64,000 bases of DNA from Candidatus Nitrosotalea okcheonensis (GTDB taxonomy: Archaea; Thermoproteota; Nitrososphaeria; Nitrososphaerales; Nitrosopumilaceae). Each line of letters begins with the position of its first letter. Position 1 is the first letter of the stretch. Location: the NCBI RefSeq assembly GCF_900177045.1, contig NZ_LT841358.1, positions 1,549,559 to 1,613,558 of the forward strand, read 5' to 3'. The position numbers were made by a program, and so were the translations under genes. Below are positions 16,933-25,394 of this stretch, piece after piece. The notes under the pieces are model-generated. The model did no database searches, had not been told where the DNA came from, and worked only from the letters and a program-made list of their open reading frames with translations.

Positions 16933-19806
16933 TTGATCCAAGATGCCAAACTGTTCAGGGTGCGAAAATTTGATTTTCATTTGAGGCATCTGCTTGTAAT
17001 TGGAATTCTTGCAATTTCATTTTCCATTTCTGCAATGGTTAGGTCCCAGGCTGCTGATTATGGATTTCAACTAAACGAATTTGATCCGTTCTTTAATTAT
17101 CGCGCAACACAATACTTGCTTGACAATGGGCTAAATGCATATGTTCATTGGCACGATACAATGAGTTGGTATCCAGCTGGACGAGATGTTTTTGCTACTG
17201 CCCAAGTTCCATTGCATGTAACTGATGCAGTTTTGTTTAAAATATTTGGCGGCGGAATGAGTCTCTATGACTTTACCATAATTTTCCCAGTAGTCTTTGG
17301 TTCTATGACTGCAGTAGTGATATTTGCCCTAGTACGAGTTTTGGCTGGTACAAGTGCGGGGCTCTTTGCATCACTCTTCTTTGCCCTGTCTCCGCCAATC
17401 ATAGTCAGGGGAACAATTGGCTGGTTCAAGTCTGAACCTCTCGGTTTGTTTTATGGTCTGCTGGGAGTTTACCTGTTTCTTAGTGGAATAAAATCGGAGA
17501 ACAAGAAAATTGCAATATCGAAATTAGTAGGTGGTGGATTCTTTCTTGCAATAGGTTTTGCATCATGGGGTGGAATAGAATTCTTCCTGCTTCCGCTTGG
17601 CATATTTTTCATTGCACTGCCTTTCCTACGAAAAGATCACAATTTCCTGCTCTGGGCAGTTCCATTGTTTGTAATAGTAACCATGGCAATATCTGGAGGA
17701 GTATTTGCAAGACCGGGACCATCCTTTGTGTTTGGTATAAGGGGACTGGTAATGATTGGACCTGCCATATTGCTTGTCATAATAATTTTCATTCAAAAGT
17801 ATAGCAAAGAGCAACATCGCATACGTAACAGCCTGCTTGTAATGGTTGCACTGCTGATAATAGGTAGTGCAGTCTTGTCTGCAACTGCTCTTGGTACCGT
17901 AAGCTTCCGTTATCTTAATGCAATGAATCCCTTTTTGACTTCAGAAGATCCACTGGTTGATTCTGTTGCAGAGCATGCCACCCCCACACTTGCACAAAAC
18001 TTTAGCTACTTTTCGGTACTGATGATTTTTGCGGGCCTTGGAATATGGCTTGTGTTTAGAAAAAAGAACGGGGACCAGAACGCATCAAGATTTTCTCTTA
18101 AAAATGAGATGATTGTATTTGCGTTGATAATTGGTATTGCTGGGGCATATGCGGGATCGACTTTCTCTAGATTAGAATTGCTTACTGCAACTTCCATAAT
18201 CATACTTTCATCCATAGGTCTTGCAGTACTTGTAACAGATATTTTCAAACGGGAAAACAAGCCGGTTCAAGTTGTGGAACCGTCAAAGAAAGGAGGCTCG
18301 TCAAGAAAGGAAACTCCTGTAAAGAAGACAATAGATTTGCTTGGAAGAGTTCCAAAGATAGCATTTGTTGCAGTCATTGTGGCATTACTAGTTGTTCCAG
18401 CTCTGTACCCTGCCAATGCAAACTGGATAGTAATGACCAAGTCTCCGCCTACAATTCTTAACGGGGGATCAAATTTTGCCATCGCTACTGATGACTGGCC
18501 AGATGCCATGAATTGGATTAAAAATAATACTCCGGCAAATTCCGTAATTGCCTCCTGGTGGGACTATGGATATTGGATCCAGACTTTGGGAGGAAGAACT
18601 ACACTTGCTGATAATGCTACAGTTGATACAAACGTCATAGCCAACATTGCAAGGATTCTTCTGAGTTCTCCTGATAAGGCATGGAATATGCTAAACAAGG
18701 CAGGTGCAAACTATGTCCTAGTTTACGTTGTAGGCCAAAAGTTTACCTCAAGCAATCAGGACCTTTACATACTTGGAGGTGGAGGAGACGAGAGCAAGAA
18801 ACAGTGGTTCATGAAAATAGGAGGCCTTGATTCGTCCAAATACCTACAAGATGATTCCTTTACACCCACTGACTATTTCTGGCACGATACTTTGCTTGGA
18901 CAGATGTTTCCGTTTACTCCTCTAACATACTATAATCCCAACACCCACAACGAGTCGCCTACATATACTACGGGCTATACTGCAATTTACTCAAAGACCA
19001 TCAAATATCCTGCAAATGGAACAGGGCCACTACGCCTAGTGTATTCATCCCCAAGTTTGGACAGGAAAGACTCGGGTGTCTTTTCTGGTGTATTGATTTA
19101 TCAGGTCAATCCTGATTACAAGCCTCAAGCAAACTCCAGTACATCACAAGGAAACAGTTCCAGTACACTAGGGGGAATTAGCTCCAGTACATTGCAAGGA
19201 AACAGTTCCAGTACATTGGGGGGAATTAGCTCCAGTACATCACAGGGAAATAGTTCTACCACTATCATAAAACCTGCAACCGCCACAGGTAGCGGTGGAA
19301 ATATTGCAGTGATTGATACAAAATTTGGAGAGATAAAATTCAAATTATTTGATAACGTTGCACCCAAGACAACTGCAAACTTTGTCAAGCTTGCAAATTC
19401 TGGTTTCTATGACGGGACCGTATTTCACAGAATAGTGCCTGGATTTGTAATACAAGGCGGTGATCCTAATACGATAAAAGGTGACAGGAGCACTTGGGGA
19501 CTTGGAGATGCGGGATATACAATTCCTCCAGAATTTAGTACCAGCCTGAATTTCACAAAATACATGGTAGGCATGGCCCGAGGCAGTGATCCAAACAGTG
19601 GCAGCTCCCAGTTCTTTATCACACTTGGTGACGCTCCATGGCTAAATGATCAGTATACTCTATTTGGTCAAGTCATATCCGGCCAAAATGTTGTTGATCA
19701 AATTGCATCACTGAAGACAAGTCCTAACACTAACCAGCCAGTGGATGCTGATTCTGCACGCGTATCAAAAATCAGTATAGAGTCGTCTAACAGTACTGCA
19801 AAATAA
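16933..19806 (+). CDS. aglB: AglB/STT3 oligosaccharyltransferase fused to a C-terminal cyclophilin
   Basis: 957 residues. Residues 1-500 hold about a dozen membrane segments. E-F-D-P-F-F-N-Y (residue ~48) and W-W-D-Y-G (near 540) are catalytic and sequon-binding motifs of STT3/AglB, which transfers lipid-linked glycan to Asn-X-Ser/Thr outside the cell. After a Ser/Thr/Asn-rich repeat linker (about 734-778), residues 785-950 form a complete cyclophilin peptidyl-prolyl isomerase domain: F-H-R-I-V-P-G-F-V-I-Q-G-G-D, MARGSDPNSGSSQFFITL and LFGQV. The isomerase would lie on the extracellular side next to the transferase. TTG start with a TATA-like TTTATAAAC upstream. The linker itself carries N-S-S sequons. 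The fusion is unusual. Confidence 0.92.
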   Translation: MIQDAKLFRVRKFDFHLRHLLVIGILAISFSISAMVRSQAADYGFQLNEFDPFFNYRATQYLLDNGLNAYVHWHDTMSWYPAGRDVFATAQVPLHVTDAVLFKIFGGGMSLYDFTIIFPVVFGSMTAVVIFALVRVLAGTSAGLFASLFFALSPPIIVRGTIGWFKSEPLGLFYGLLGVYLFLSGIKSENKKIAISKLVGGGFFLAIGFASWGGIEFFLLPLGIFFIALPFLRKDHNFLLWAVPLFVIVTMAISGGVFARPGPSFVFGIRGLVMIGPAILLVIIIFIQKYSKEQHRIRNSLLVMVALLIIGSAVLSATALGTVSFRYLNAMNPFLTSEDPLVDSVAEHATPTLAQNFSYFSVLMIFAGLGIWLVFRKKNGDQNASRFSLKNEMIVFALIIGIAGAYAGSTFSRLELLTATSIIILSSIGLAVLVTDIFKRENKPVQVVEPSKKGGSSRKETPVKKTIDLLGRVPKIAFVAVIVALLVVPALYPANANWIVMTKSPPTILNGGSNFAIATDDWPDAMNWIKNNTPANSVIASWWDYGYWIQTLGGRTTLADNATVDTNVIANIARILLSSPDKAWNMLNKAGANYVLVYVVGQKFTSSNQDLYILGGGGDESKKQWFMKIGGLDSSKYLQDDSFTPTDYFWHDTLLGQMFPFTPLTYYNPNTHNESPTYTTGYTAIYSKTIKYPANGTGPLRLVYSSPSLDRKDSGVFSGVLIYQVNPDYKPQANSSTSQGNSSSTLGGISSSTLQGNSSSTLGGISSSTSQGNSSTTIIKPATATGSGGNIAVIDTKFGEIKFKLFDNVAPKTTANFVKLANSGFYDGTVFHRIVPGFVIQGGDPNTIKGDRSTWGLGDAGYTIPPEFSTSLNFTKYMVGMARGSDPNSGSSQFFITLGDAPWLNDQYTLFGQVISGQNVVDQIASLKTSPNTNQPVDADSARVSKISIESSNSTAK
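19132..19260 (+). repeat. Tandem repeats coding for the AglB-cyclophilin linker
   Basis: Units encoding N-S-S-S-T-L-G-G-I-S-S-S-T-x-Q-G repeat two to three times with near-identical DNA (about 54 bp apart). The last copy shows a few base changes. The repeat gives a flexible Ser/Thr linker with several N-S-S/T glycosylation sequons; its copy number could vary between strains. Confidence 0.8.
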
Positions 19807-19814
19807 AACTGGCT

Positions 19815-19970
19815 TTACTTGTATCTATCTGAAATGCGATACCTTGCATACTTGTCATCTGGGGAATATTTTCCTGGATGGACAGTGACAGTTGGGTGTC
19901 CACATTTGGGGCACTGGTCTTTTAGGGTGTATCTCTTACAATCTGTACATTTTCTCATCTGAAAGTGCAT
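19815..19970 (-). CDS. nop10: Ribosome biogenesis protein Nop10
   Basis: 51-residue zinc-ribbon protein of H/ACA ribonucleoproteins guiding pseudouridylation. MRKCTDCKRYTLKDQCPKCGHPT shows the CxxC pairs, and PGKYSPDDKYARYR is the conserved Nop10 signature, matching the family length. It lies 4 bp downstream of aIF2 alpha, the usual archaeal operon. The start could be the first ATG (19970) or the inner one four codons later. Confidence 0.93.
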   Translation of the reverse strand: MHFQMRKCTDCKRYTLKDQCPKCGHPTVTVHPGKYSPDDKYARYRISDRYK

Positions 19971-19974
19971 TCTG

Positions 19975-20772
19975 CTATCCTTCTCTTGTCTTCTTTGATT
20001 CTTCCCTTGTAAACTTGAAGGTGCCCCCCTTCTTCTCTATTGCATCCTGGACAGCAGAAAGAATTGGTTTTAGTTCCTTTTCTGCCTCCTTGAAGTTTGG
20101 AGCAGTAAGAGTAATGCGGTACTTGGGAGCCCCGATATACGTCACAGAGATCTCCTGTTTGTTTGCAGTAGCATCAATTAATGCATGCTTGATTATTTCA
20201 ATGCCGTTTGACTTGTTGCATGTAATCTCAAATATTCCGCGTATTTCAACATGGGGAACTTGGATCTTTGCACCAAGTTCTGCAATTACAGCCAATGCCT
20301 TTGGAGGTATGCTGAGATTATCTAGAATGGATATTCCTTTTGCCGAAACTTCTGAAAATGCGTCATATACAGAACCAAACTTGTCAACTAGAACATTTTC
20401 TAATTTTGTCATCTCGGATGCAGACAAGCTGACGCGAGACTTCATGTTTTCAATAAGGGCTTCTTCTTTTTCGCCGCGCTTTATCTCTAAAAGTTTCTTC
20501 TTTTTTTGATCAGACGATACTTGTTTTAGTGACAAGTCTATTTCAGAACGTCGTGGGTCTACACGTTTTACAAGCAGGACTTTTTTCTCTCCTGTCTTGA
20601 GGAACTTTGCTACATTTCTTATCCAGCCGGTAGCAATTTCTGAGACATGCAAGAACCCTTGTATGTTGTTGAACTCGTCAAGGGAGACATATGCTCCCTG
20701 ATCTACTATCCTTGTTACAGTTGCAATAACAATCTCTCCCACCTCGGGGAAATCTTGGACAGTTGTCGTCAT
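19975..20772 (-). CDS. eif2a: Translation initiation factor aIF2 alpha
   Basis: 265-residue alpha subunit of aIF2, acting with the gamma subunit encoded 5 kb away. The N-terminal S1 domain shows PEVGEIVIATVTRIVDQGAYVSLDEF and GFLHVSEI; HPRRSEIDLSLKQV-like residues (V-D-P-R-R-S-E-I-D-L-S-L) and the helical and C-terminal alpha/beta domains follow. ATG 20772 is preferred over an in-frame TTG three codons upstream. TATA-like AT-rich DNA sits about 30 nt upstream. It forms an operon with nop10. Confidence 0.94.
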   Translation of the reverse strand: MTTTVQDFPEVGEIVIATVTRIVDQGAYVSLDEFNNIQGFLHVSEIATGWIRNVAKFLKTGEKKVLLVKRVDPRRSEIDLSLKQVSSDQKKKKLLEIKRGEKEEALIENMKSRVSLSASEMTKLENVLVDKFGSVYDAFSEVSAKGISILDNLSIPPKALAVIAELGAKIQVPHVEIRGIFEITCNKSNGIEIIKHALIDATANKQEISVTYIGAPKYRITLTAPNFKEAEKELKPILSAVQDAIEKKGGTFKFTREESKKTREG

Positions 20773-20813
20773 GGCTTTCAAATTTATCGTACATAATTTA
20801 ATGTTGCTGCTGA

Positions 20814-21344
20814 CTAGAAGTCAATTCCTTTTTTTGCTTTTATCCCAGACTTGAATGGATGTTTTATTTCTCTCATTTCGGTAACGAGATCTGCTTTTTC
20901 TATCACTTCGTCTTTAACATGATTTCCTGTAAGGACCAAGTTGACATCATCTGGTTTGTTTGAAATAATCTCCAAGACATCTTTTAGATTTACTAGGCCT
21001 AGATTTACTGCATAATTTATCTCGTCTAATATTATAATGTTGTATTTTTTTGAATTGATCTTTTCTTGTGCAATCTTGAGTGCCTCCTCTGCCACTTTTT
21101 TATGATCCTCAATTGGGCTCTTGTCGTCTAATATTCCCACAAAGCCCTTGCCTACTGCGGTGAGCTCAAACTCTGGCTCAAGCCTCTTTGATGATGTCAT
21201 CTCGCCATAATGCCAAGAGCCCTTGATGAACTGTATCATGCAGACTTTGTGGTCATAGCCTACTGCGCGAAGAGCCATTCCAAGGGCTGCTGTTGTCTTT
21301 CCCTTTCCCTTTCCTGTGTAAACTATGACCAAACCCTTTGACAT
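20814..21344 (-). CDS. cobO: Cob(I)alamin/cobinamide adenosyltransferase (BtuR/CobO type)
   Basis: 176 residues. The P-loop G-K-G-K-G-K-T-T-A-A (residues ~11-20), QFIKGSWHYGE and ILDEINYA segments mark the CobA/CobO/BtuR family, which transfers the adenosyl group of ATP to the cobalt of corrinoids. It fits the cbi/cob genes on the following 8 kb. It is divergent from the FAD reductase gene at 21381 across a 36-bp gap. Confidence 0.93.
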   Translation of the reverse strand: MSKGLVIVYTGKGKGKTTAALGMALRAVGYDHKVCMIQFIKGSWHYGEMTSSKRLEPEFELTAVGKGFVGILDDKSPIEDHKKVAEEALKIAQEKINSKKYNIIILDEINYAVNLGLVNLKDVLEIISNKPDDVNLVLTGNHVKDEVIEKADLVTEMREIKHPFKSGIKAKKGIDF

Positions 21345-21380
21345 GAAATATTTTTTTGTGCGCTAGGTAAAAAGATTGGG

Positions 21381-22673
21381 TTGGAAAAAACCAAGGCAAA
21401 ACCACAGCTTAAAATGTTGCATGACAAAAATTTGAGTACACAAATGGCTAAAAATTACAATTATGATGTACTAGTTGTAGGGGGAGGCCCGGCAGGCCTG
21501 TCAGCAGCGTGGGGTGCTGCAAAAAAAGGCCTCAGTGTTGCGGTGCTTGAAAGGGACGAGGCAATTGGACAAAATGTCAGGACAAGTGGTGTGACATGGA
21601 TAAAGGAGGCAAAATCATTTGGAATTCCGTCCGAGTGTTACAACGAGATAAGCAACTATGCTTTCTACTCTCCAAATAATTATGTGATAAAAAAAAGTGA
21701 GACTGCCCAGGCAGCAGTCTTGGATGTGCGAAAGACATACCAGTTTCTTGCATATCAGGCTGCAAGTGAGGGGGCAGACATTTTTTTGCGGACCAATGTA
21801 ACTGATGTAATAAAAAATGAAAAGGAAAAGTTAAGCGGTGTCAAGGCTACCTCGCTCAAAGAAGAACTGGTTTTTAATTCAAAACTTGTCATTGATGCAA
21901 GTGGTTTCTACTCTGTTGTTGGAAGATCTCTTGGAATTGCTTTGCCGTGGAAAAGATTTGGTGCAGGTGCAGAGTATGAAGCCTATGTCGACAAGGTAAG
22001 CCCAGACACGTGGCACCTCATGGTTGGCTCGCAGTATTCTCCTGCAGGCTATGCATGGGTTTTTCCCTTGGGAAAAAACAAGGTCCGCATAGGGGTAGGT
22101 GTTGGCAAGCCCAACTCCCAGGCAGATGCCAGCAAACTTTTGATCGAGTTACTTGAAAAAAGGCCAAAACCTCTAGATGACCTTGGAAGAATTGTTCCAG
22201 TAGAGTTTCATTATGGTCTTATTCCCAACGAAGGACTACGCGAGTCTACAATAGATGATAACCTGATAATGGTTGGAGACTCTGCGGGACAGGCAAACCC
22301 GTTGGTCCTGGAGGGAATTAGATATGCAATTGAGTTTGGCAGGGCTGCGGGAAAAATTGGAGGAGAGTCTGTGGTTCGGGGGGATGCGTCAAGGGAATCG
22401 CTGAAATCCTATGAAGAAACAATGAAAAAAGCAATAGGATCAAAGATTGCAGCTGCAGTAAAGGTCCAGTACAGGTGGTTGAACCTAAGCGACCAAGAAT
22501 GGGACAAGGAGATTGAAATCATCGGTGAACTTTCTGCTGAAGAATTTCTTGATTTTATCAAGGCAGACTTTGGCATGACAAGCATGCTCAAACTTGCTGC
22601 ACACCATCCAAAACTTGCACTGCGCCAACTCTTTCAAATTATAAAAAACACTGGCAAAGATTCTGAGGCATGA
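21381..22673 (+). CDS. Geranylgeranyl reductase-family FAD oxidoreductase
   Basis: 430 residues. The FAD-binding G-G-G-P-A-G-L-S-A-A motif (about residue 34 from the TTG) follows a short polar extension; the true start may be ATG 21444. Features of the family are GVTWIKEA, FPLGKNKVRIGVG and GDSAGQANPLVLEGIRYA (the second FAD site). Archaeal members saturate isoprenoid chains of ether lipids. It overlaps cobB by 4 bp (ATGA) even though its pathway differs. Confidence 0.9.
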   Translation: MEKTKAKPQLKMLHDKNLSTQMAKNYNYDVLVVGGGPAGLSAAWGAAKKGLSVAVLERDEAIGQNVRTSGVTWIKEAKSFGIPSECYNEISNYAFYSPNNYVIKKSETAQAAVLDVRKTYQFLAYQAASEGADIFLRTNVTDVIKNEKEKLSGVKATSLKEELVFNSKLVIDASGFYSVVGRSLGIALPWKRFGAGAEYEAYVDKVSPDTWHLMVGSQYSPAGYAWVFPLGKNKVRIGVGVGKPNSQADASKLLIELLEKRPKPLDDLGRIVPVEFHYGLIPNEGLRESTIDDNLIMVGDSAGQANPLVLEGIRYAIEFGRAAGKIGGESVVRGDASRESLKSYEETMKKAIGSKIAAAVKVQYRWLNLSDQEWDKEIEIIGELSAEEFLDFIKADFGMTSMLKLAAHHPKLALRQLFQIIKNTGKDSEA

Positions 22674-24025
22674 ATATACCAAGAATTGTTGTTGCTGGTG
22701 CCACAAGCGGCGTAGGAAAAACATCTATAACAACTGCGATAATACATGGACTAAAGGAAAGAGGGTACTCGGTCCAGCCGTTCAAGGTGGGGCCGGACTT
22801 TATTGATCCTAGCTATCTAAGTGCCGTCTCAGGAAAAATTGCACGCAATCTTGATTCATGGATGATGGGAAAAAATACAGTCCTTGAGAACTTTGTCCAA
22901 AATTCGCAAGAAGATATTTCCATAATTGAGGGCGTGATGGGATACTATGATGGGTTTAGCGGCAAGTCAAGCTTTGCAAGCACATACGATGTTGCAAACA
23001 TAACAAAATCAAATGTAATTCTTGTCTTGGATGCAAGCAAGGCTGCCCGCTCTGTTGCTGCAACTGCACTGGGATTTAAAAATTTTGAGAAAAACTCTAG
23101 AATATGCGGTATAATCTTGAATAAAATTGGAAGCAAGAAACATGAGACTCTGTGCAGGGATGCGCTAAAAAAAGTAGGGCTTGAAGTACTTGGTGTGATT
23201 CCACGTGACAACGACCTAAATCTGGAATCGCGACATCTTGGCCTTGTACCTGTACGGGAGAAACAATACCTTGACAAAAAAATTAAATCAATTGCCAAGT
23301 CACTCTCAGGTTTTATTGAGGTTGAAAAAATTATCAAGCTTGCAAGAAATGGGCCCAGTCTGCCAAAAATTCCTCTCAGAAAAAATGAGAAGATACAGAC
23401 AAGGATTGCAGTGGCACTTGACGAGTCCTTTAATTTCTACTATCAGGACAATCTGGATGAACTGCAAAGACTTGGTGCAGAACTTGTGTTCTTTAGCCCC
23501 ATCTCGGACAATAAAATACCTCCCTGTGCTGGTATCTACATTGGCGGTGGATTTCCAGAGGTCAAGGGAGACTTGCTTCAAAAAAACAAGACCATGATGA
23601 GACTGGTAAAAAAATATGCGGAAGATGGCATGCCAATTTATGCAGAATGTGGAGGGCTGATGTACCTGACCAAATCCATAAGATACAAGTCTGGAAAATT
23701 TACAATGGTTGGGCTTTTTGATGCTGTAACAGTAATGGAAAAGAGGCTAAAACTGAATTACACCAGTGCCAAGGCTAGGGCCAAGTCTCCATTTTCATTA
23801 CAATCAAAGACTGTCAGGGGCCACGAGTTTCATTATTCGGAACTTGATCTGTTGCCCAAGGATTCTACATTTGCATATGACATGTCAATTGGCATTGGCA
23901 TAAAAGACAAAAAAGATGGCCTGACCGTACACAATACGCTTGCATCATACATGCATGTGCACTTTGCCAATTCTCCAATTGCTGCCAACTTTGTAAAGTC
24001 ATGCATCTCTTATTCGAGAAAGTAG
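22670..24025 (+). CDS. cobB: Cobyrinate a,c-diamide synthase
   Basis: 451 residues of the CbiA/CobB glutamine-dependent family, which amidates the a and c side chains of the corrin ring. The N-terminal P-loop A-G-A-T-S-G-V-G-K-T-S and KVGPDFIDPSYL are followed by DTBS-like features (IIEGVMGYYDG). The C-terminal glutaminase domain holds I-Y-A-E-C-G-G-L-M-Y (catalytic Cys) and G-H-E-F-H-Y-S (His). Its position 0.7 kb from the cbi operon supports the role. Confidence 0.94.
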   Translation: MNIPRIVVAGATSGVGKTSITTAIIHGLKERGYSVQPFKVGPDFIDPSYLSAVSGKIARNLDSWMMGKNTVLENFVQNSQEDISIIEGVMGYYDGFSGKSSFASTYDVANITKSNVILVLDASKAARSVAATALGFKNFEKNSRICGIILNKIGSKKHETLCRDALKKVGLEVLGVIPRDNDLNLESRHLGLVPVREKQYLDKKIKSIAKSLSGFIEVEKIIKLARNGPSLPKIPLRKNEKIQTRIAVALDESFNFYYQDNLDELQRLGAELVFFSPISDNKIPPCAGIYIGGGFPEVKGDLLQKNKTMMRLVKKYAEDGMPIYAECGGLMYLTKSIRYKSGKFTMVGLFDAVTVMEKRLKLNYTSAKARAKSPFSLQSKTVRGHEFHYSELDLLPKDSTFAYDMSIGIGIKDKKDGLTVHNTLASYMHVHFANSPIAANFVKSCISYSRK

Positions 24026-24064
24026 GAATAGATCTTTTGTTATTATTGGGCCTCGCTTACAGAA

Positions 24065-24303
24065 CTAGTCTCCAGATAATTTTGATTCCAAATCACTGAT
24101 GGCATTACGATTTTGATCAAGATATGCAATCAAGTCGATACTAAATTTATCAAGATATAGCACGGCCATACTTTTACCGTCATCAGAGAGTAATTTTCTT
24201 TTTACCAATTTTCGGGCTATCTCGTCAAAACTCTTTCTAGTTTTATATGATGTTGCTATTTTTTGCCAGTGAATCTTGCTTCTTACTTTTTGTAAACTGG
24301 TAT
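24065..24303 (-). other. Start-less open frame between cobB and the HTH gene
   Basis: On the minus strand a frame ending at TAG 24065-24067 stays open for about 79 codons and reads like protein (S-F-D-E-I-A-R-K-L-V-K-R-K-L-L-S-D-D-G-K, then LYLDKFSIDLIAYLDQN). It has no ATG and only weak internal starts, and its 5' part overlaps the plus-strand HTH gene. It may be a decayed fragment or a gene with an unusual start. Confidence 0.25.
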
Positions 24304-24759
24304 AAACCGTTTACACAGAACAAGCTTGCACAAAAAACAAAATTAAATTTTAGAACACTACAAAAAGTTTTAATTCATTTGGGGCAAGTCCAAACAGTTC
24401 TTCAAGATAATATGATTGACATTTCAGATTTAGACAATGTGAAAATTGTGCGAATGAAAGAACGGACTGGCTTGACATCATTTCCCGAAAACATGCAAAA
24501 AATGATCATAAAAACACTATACTATCCTACTGCATCAAGAGAAGAAGAAATACTGATTCACTTACTTGTACGAAGAGCCATATCAAAAGATTCTGCGATA
24601 CATATTCCAGAAGACACTGTATTGAAAGAATTGTTGGAAATGGAATATGTCACAAAAACAAAATCTTCTTCATACTATCTAACACCGGACGGAATTATGG
24701 CGGCAAAAGGCGCACTAAAACTATATCCAGAACTAAAAGAGATCAAGGGATCAAACTAG
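24247..24759 (+). CDS. Putative helix-turn-helix protein
   Basis: 170 residues. Residues ~21-50 (P-F-T-Q-N-K-L-A-Q-K-T-K-L-N-F-R-T-L-Q-K-V-L) look like a winged-helix recognition unit. The remainder is helical, with a second wing-like pattern near the end (LKELLEMEYVTKTKSSSYYLTPDGI). The first ~18 residues are hydrophobic and could be non-coding, so the start is unsure. A 7-bp inverted repeat TGTAAAC-N11-GTTTACA lies at 24291-24315 inside this start region. Function unknown; a regulator is possible. Confidence 0.5.
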   Translation: MMLLFFASESCFLLFVNWYKPFTQNKLAQKTKLNFRTLQKVLIHLGQVQTVLQDNMIDISDLDNVKIVRMKERTGLTSFPENMQKMIIKTLYYPTASREEEILIHLLVRRAISKDSAIHIPEDTVLKELLEMEYVTKTKSSSYYLTPDGIMAAKGALKLYPELKEIKGSN

Positions 24760-25394
24760 GAAGACTTTCTTGCTGCAAGAATTTTGTACAATGCGTTAAC
24801 AATTGCAGATGCACATGGACTGCCTCCCTTTCTGCCGATGTTTGTGATGTATGGAACATTGCTTGCACGAAGCTCGTCCTTTGACTCGACTGCACAGACA
24901 AATCCAACTGGGATTCCAATCACAAGTGCAGGAGATGTCAGGCCCTCCTTTATCATCTGTACTACCTCGACAAGTGCAGTGGGGGCATTGCCTATTGCCA
25001 CTATCCCGCGATTCATTTGCTTGGCTGCAAGTCTCATTGAAGTCTGGGCGCGTGTCTTGTTGAGTTTTTTTGCTTCCTCTATTACAATAGGATCTGATAT
25101 GTTGCATATCACCTGATTCCCAAACTTTTTCATGTTGTCCTTGTTAAAACCGCCTATAACTCCATTGACATCAACTACTATGTTGCAGCCTTTCTGCAAC
25201 GCATCTATGGCACTCTGTATTGCATCTTTGTGAAAAACCACCTTGTTATCTCTTGCAAAGTCAAAATCTGCAGTGGAATGGATTATCCTCTTTACTATTG
25301 TCCACTCGTCAGGAGAGTATGGGTGGGTGCCAATCTCGCTGTCTATTATTTCCATGCTCTTGTCTTCAATTGACTGGCCCTTTTGTGTGATCAT
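24756..25394 (-). CDS. cbiC: Precorrin-8X / cobalt-precorrin-8 methylmutase
   Basis: 212 residues of CbiC/CobH, which moves the C-11 methyl group to C-12 to give cobyrinic acid. ISTA-like IIHSTADFDFA, DVNGVIGGF, ARDNKVVF, SMRLAAKQ and GIVAIGNAPTAL are family blocks; the methylmutase histidine is the one in R-I-I-H-S-T. It is the last gene of cbiD-cbiG-cbiX-cbiC, overlapping cbiX by 4 bp. It also ends 4 bp inside the oppositely oriented HTH gene. Confidence 0.93.
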   Translation of the reverse strand: MITQKGQSIEDKSMEIIDSEIGTHPYSPDEWTIVKRIIHSTADFDFARDNKVVFHKDAIQSAIDALQKGCNIVVDVNGVIGGFNKDNMKKFGNQVICNISDPIVIEEAKKLNKTRAQTSMRLAAKQMNRGIVAIGNAPTALVEVVQMIKEGLTSPALVIGIPVGFVCAVESKDELRASNVPYITNIGRKGGSPCASAIVNALYKILAARKSS

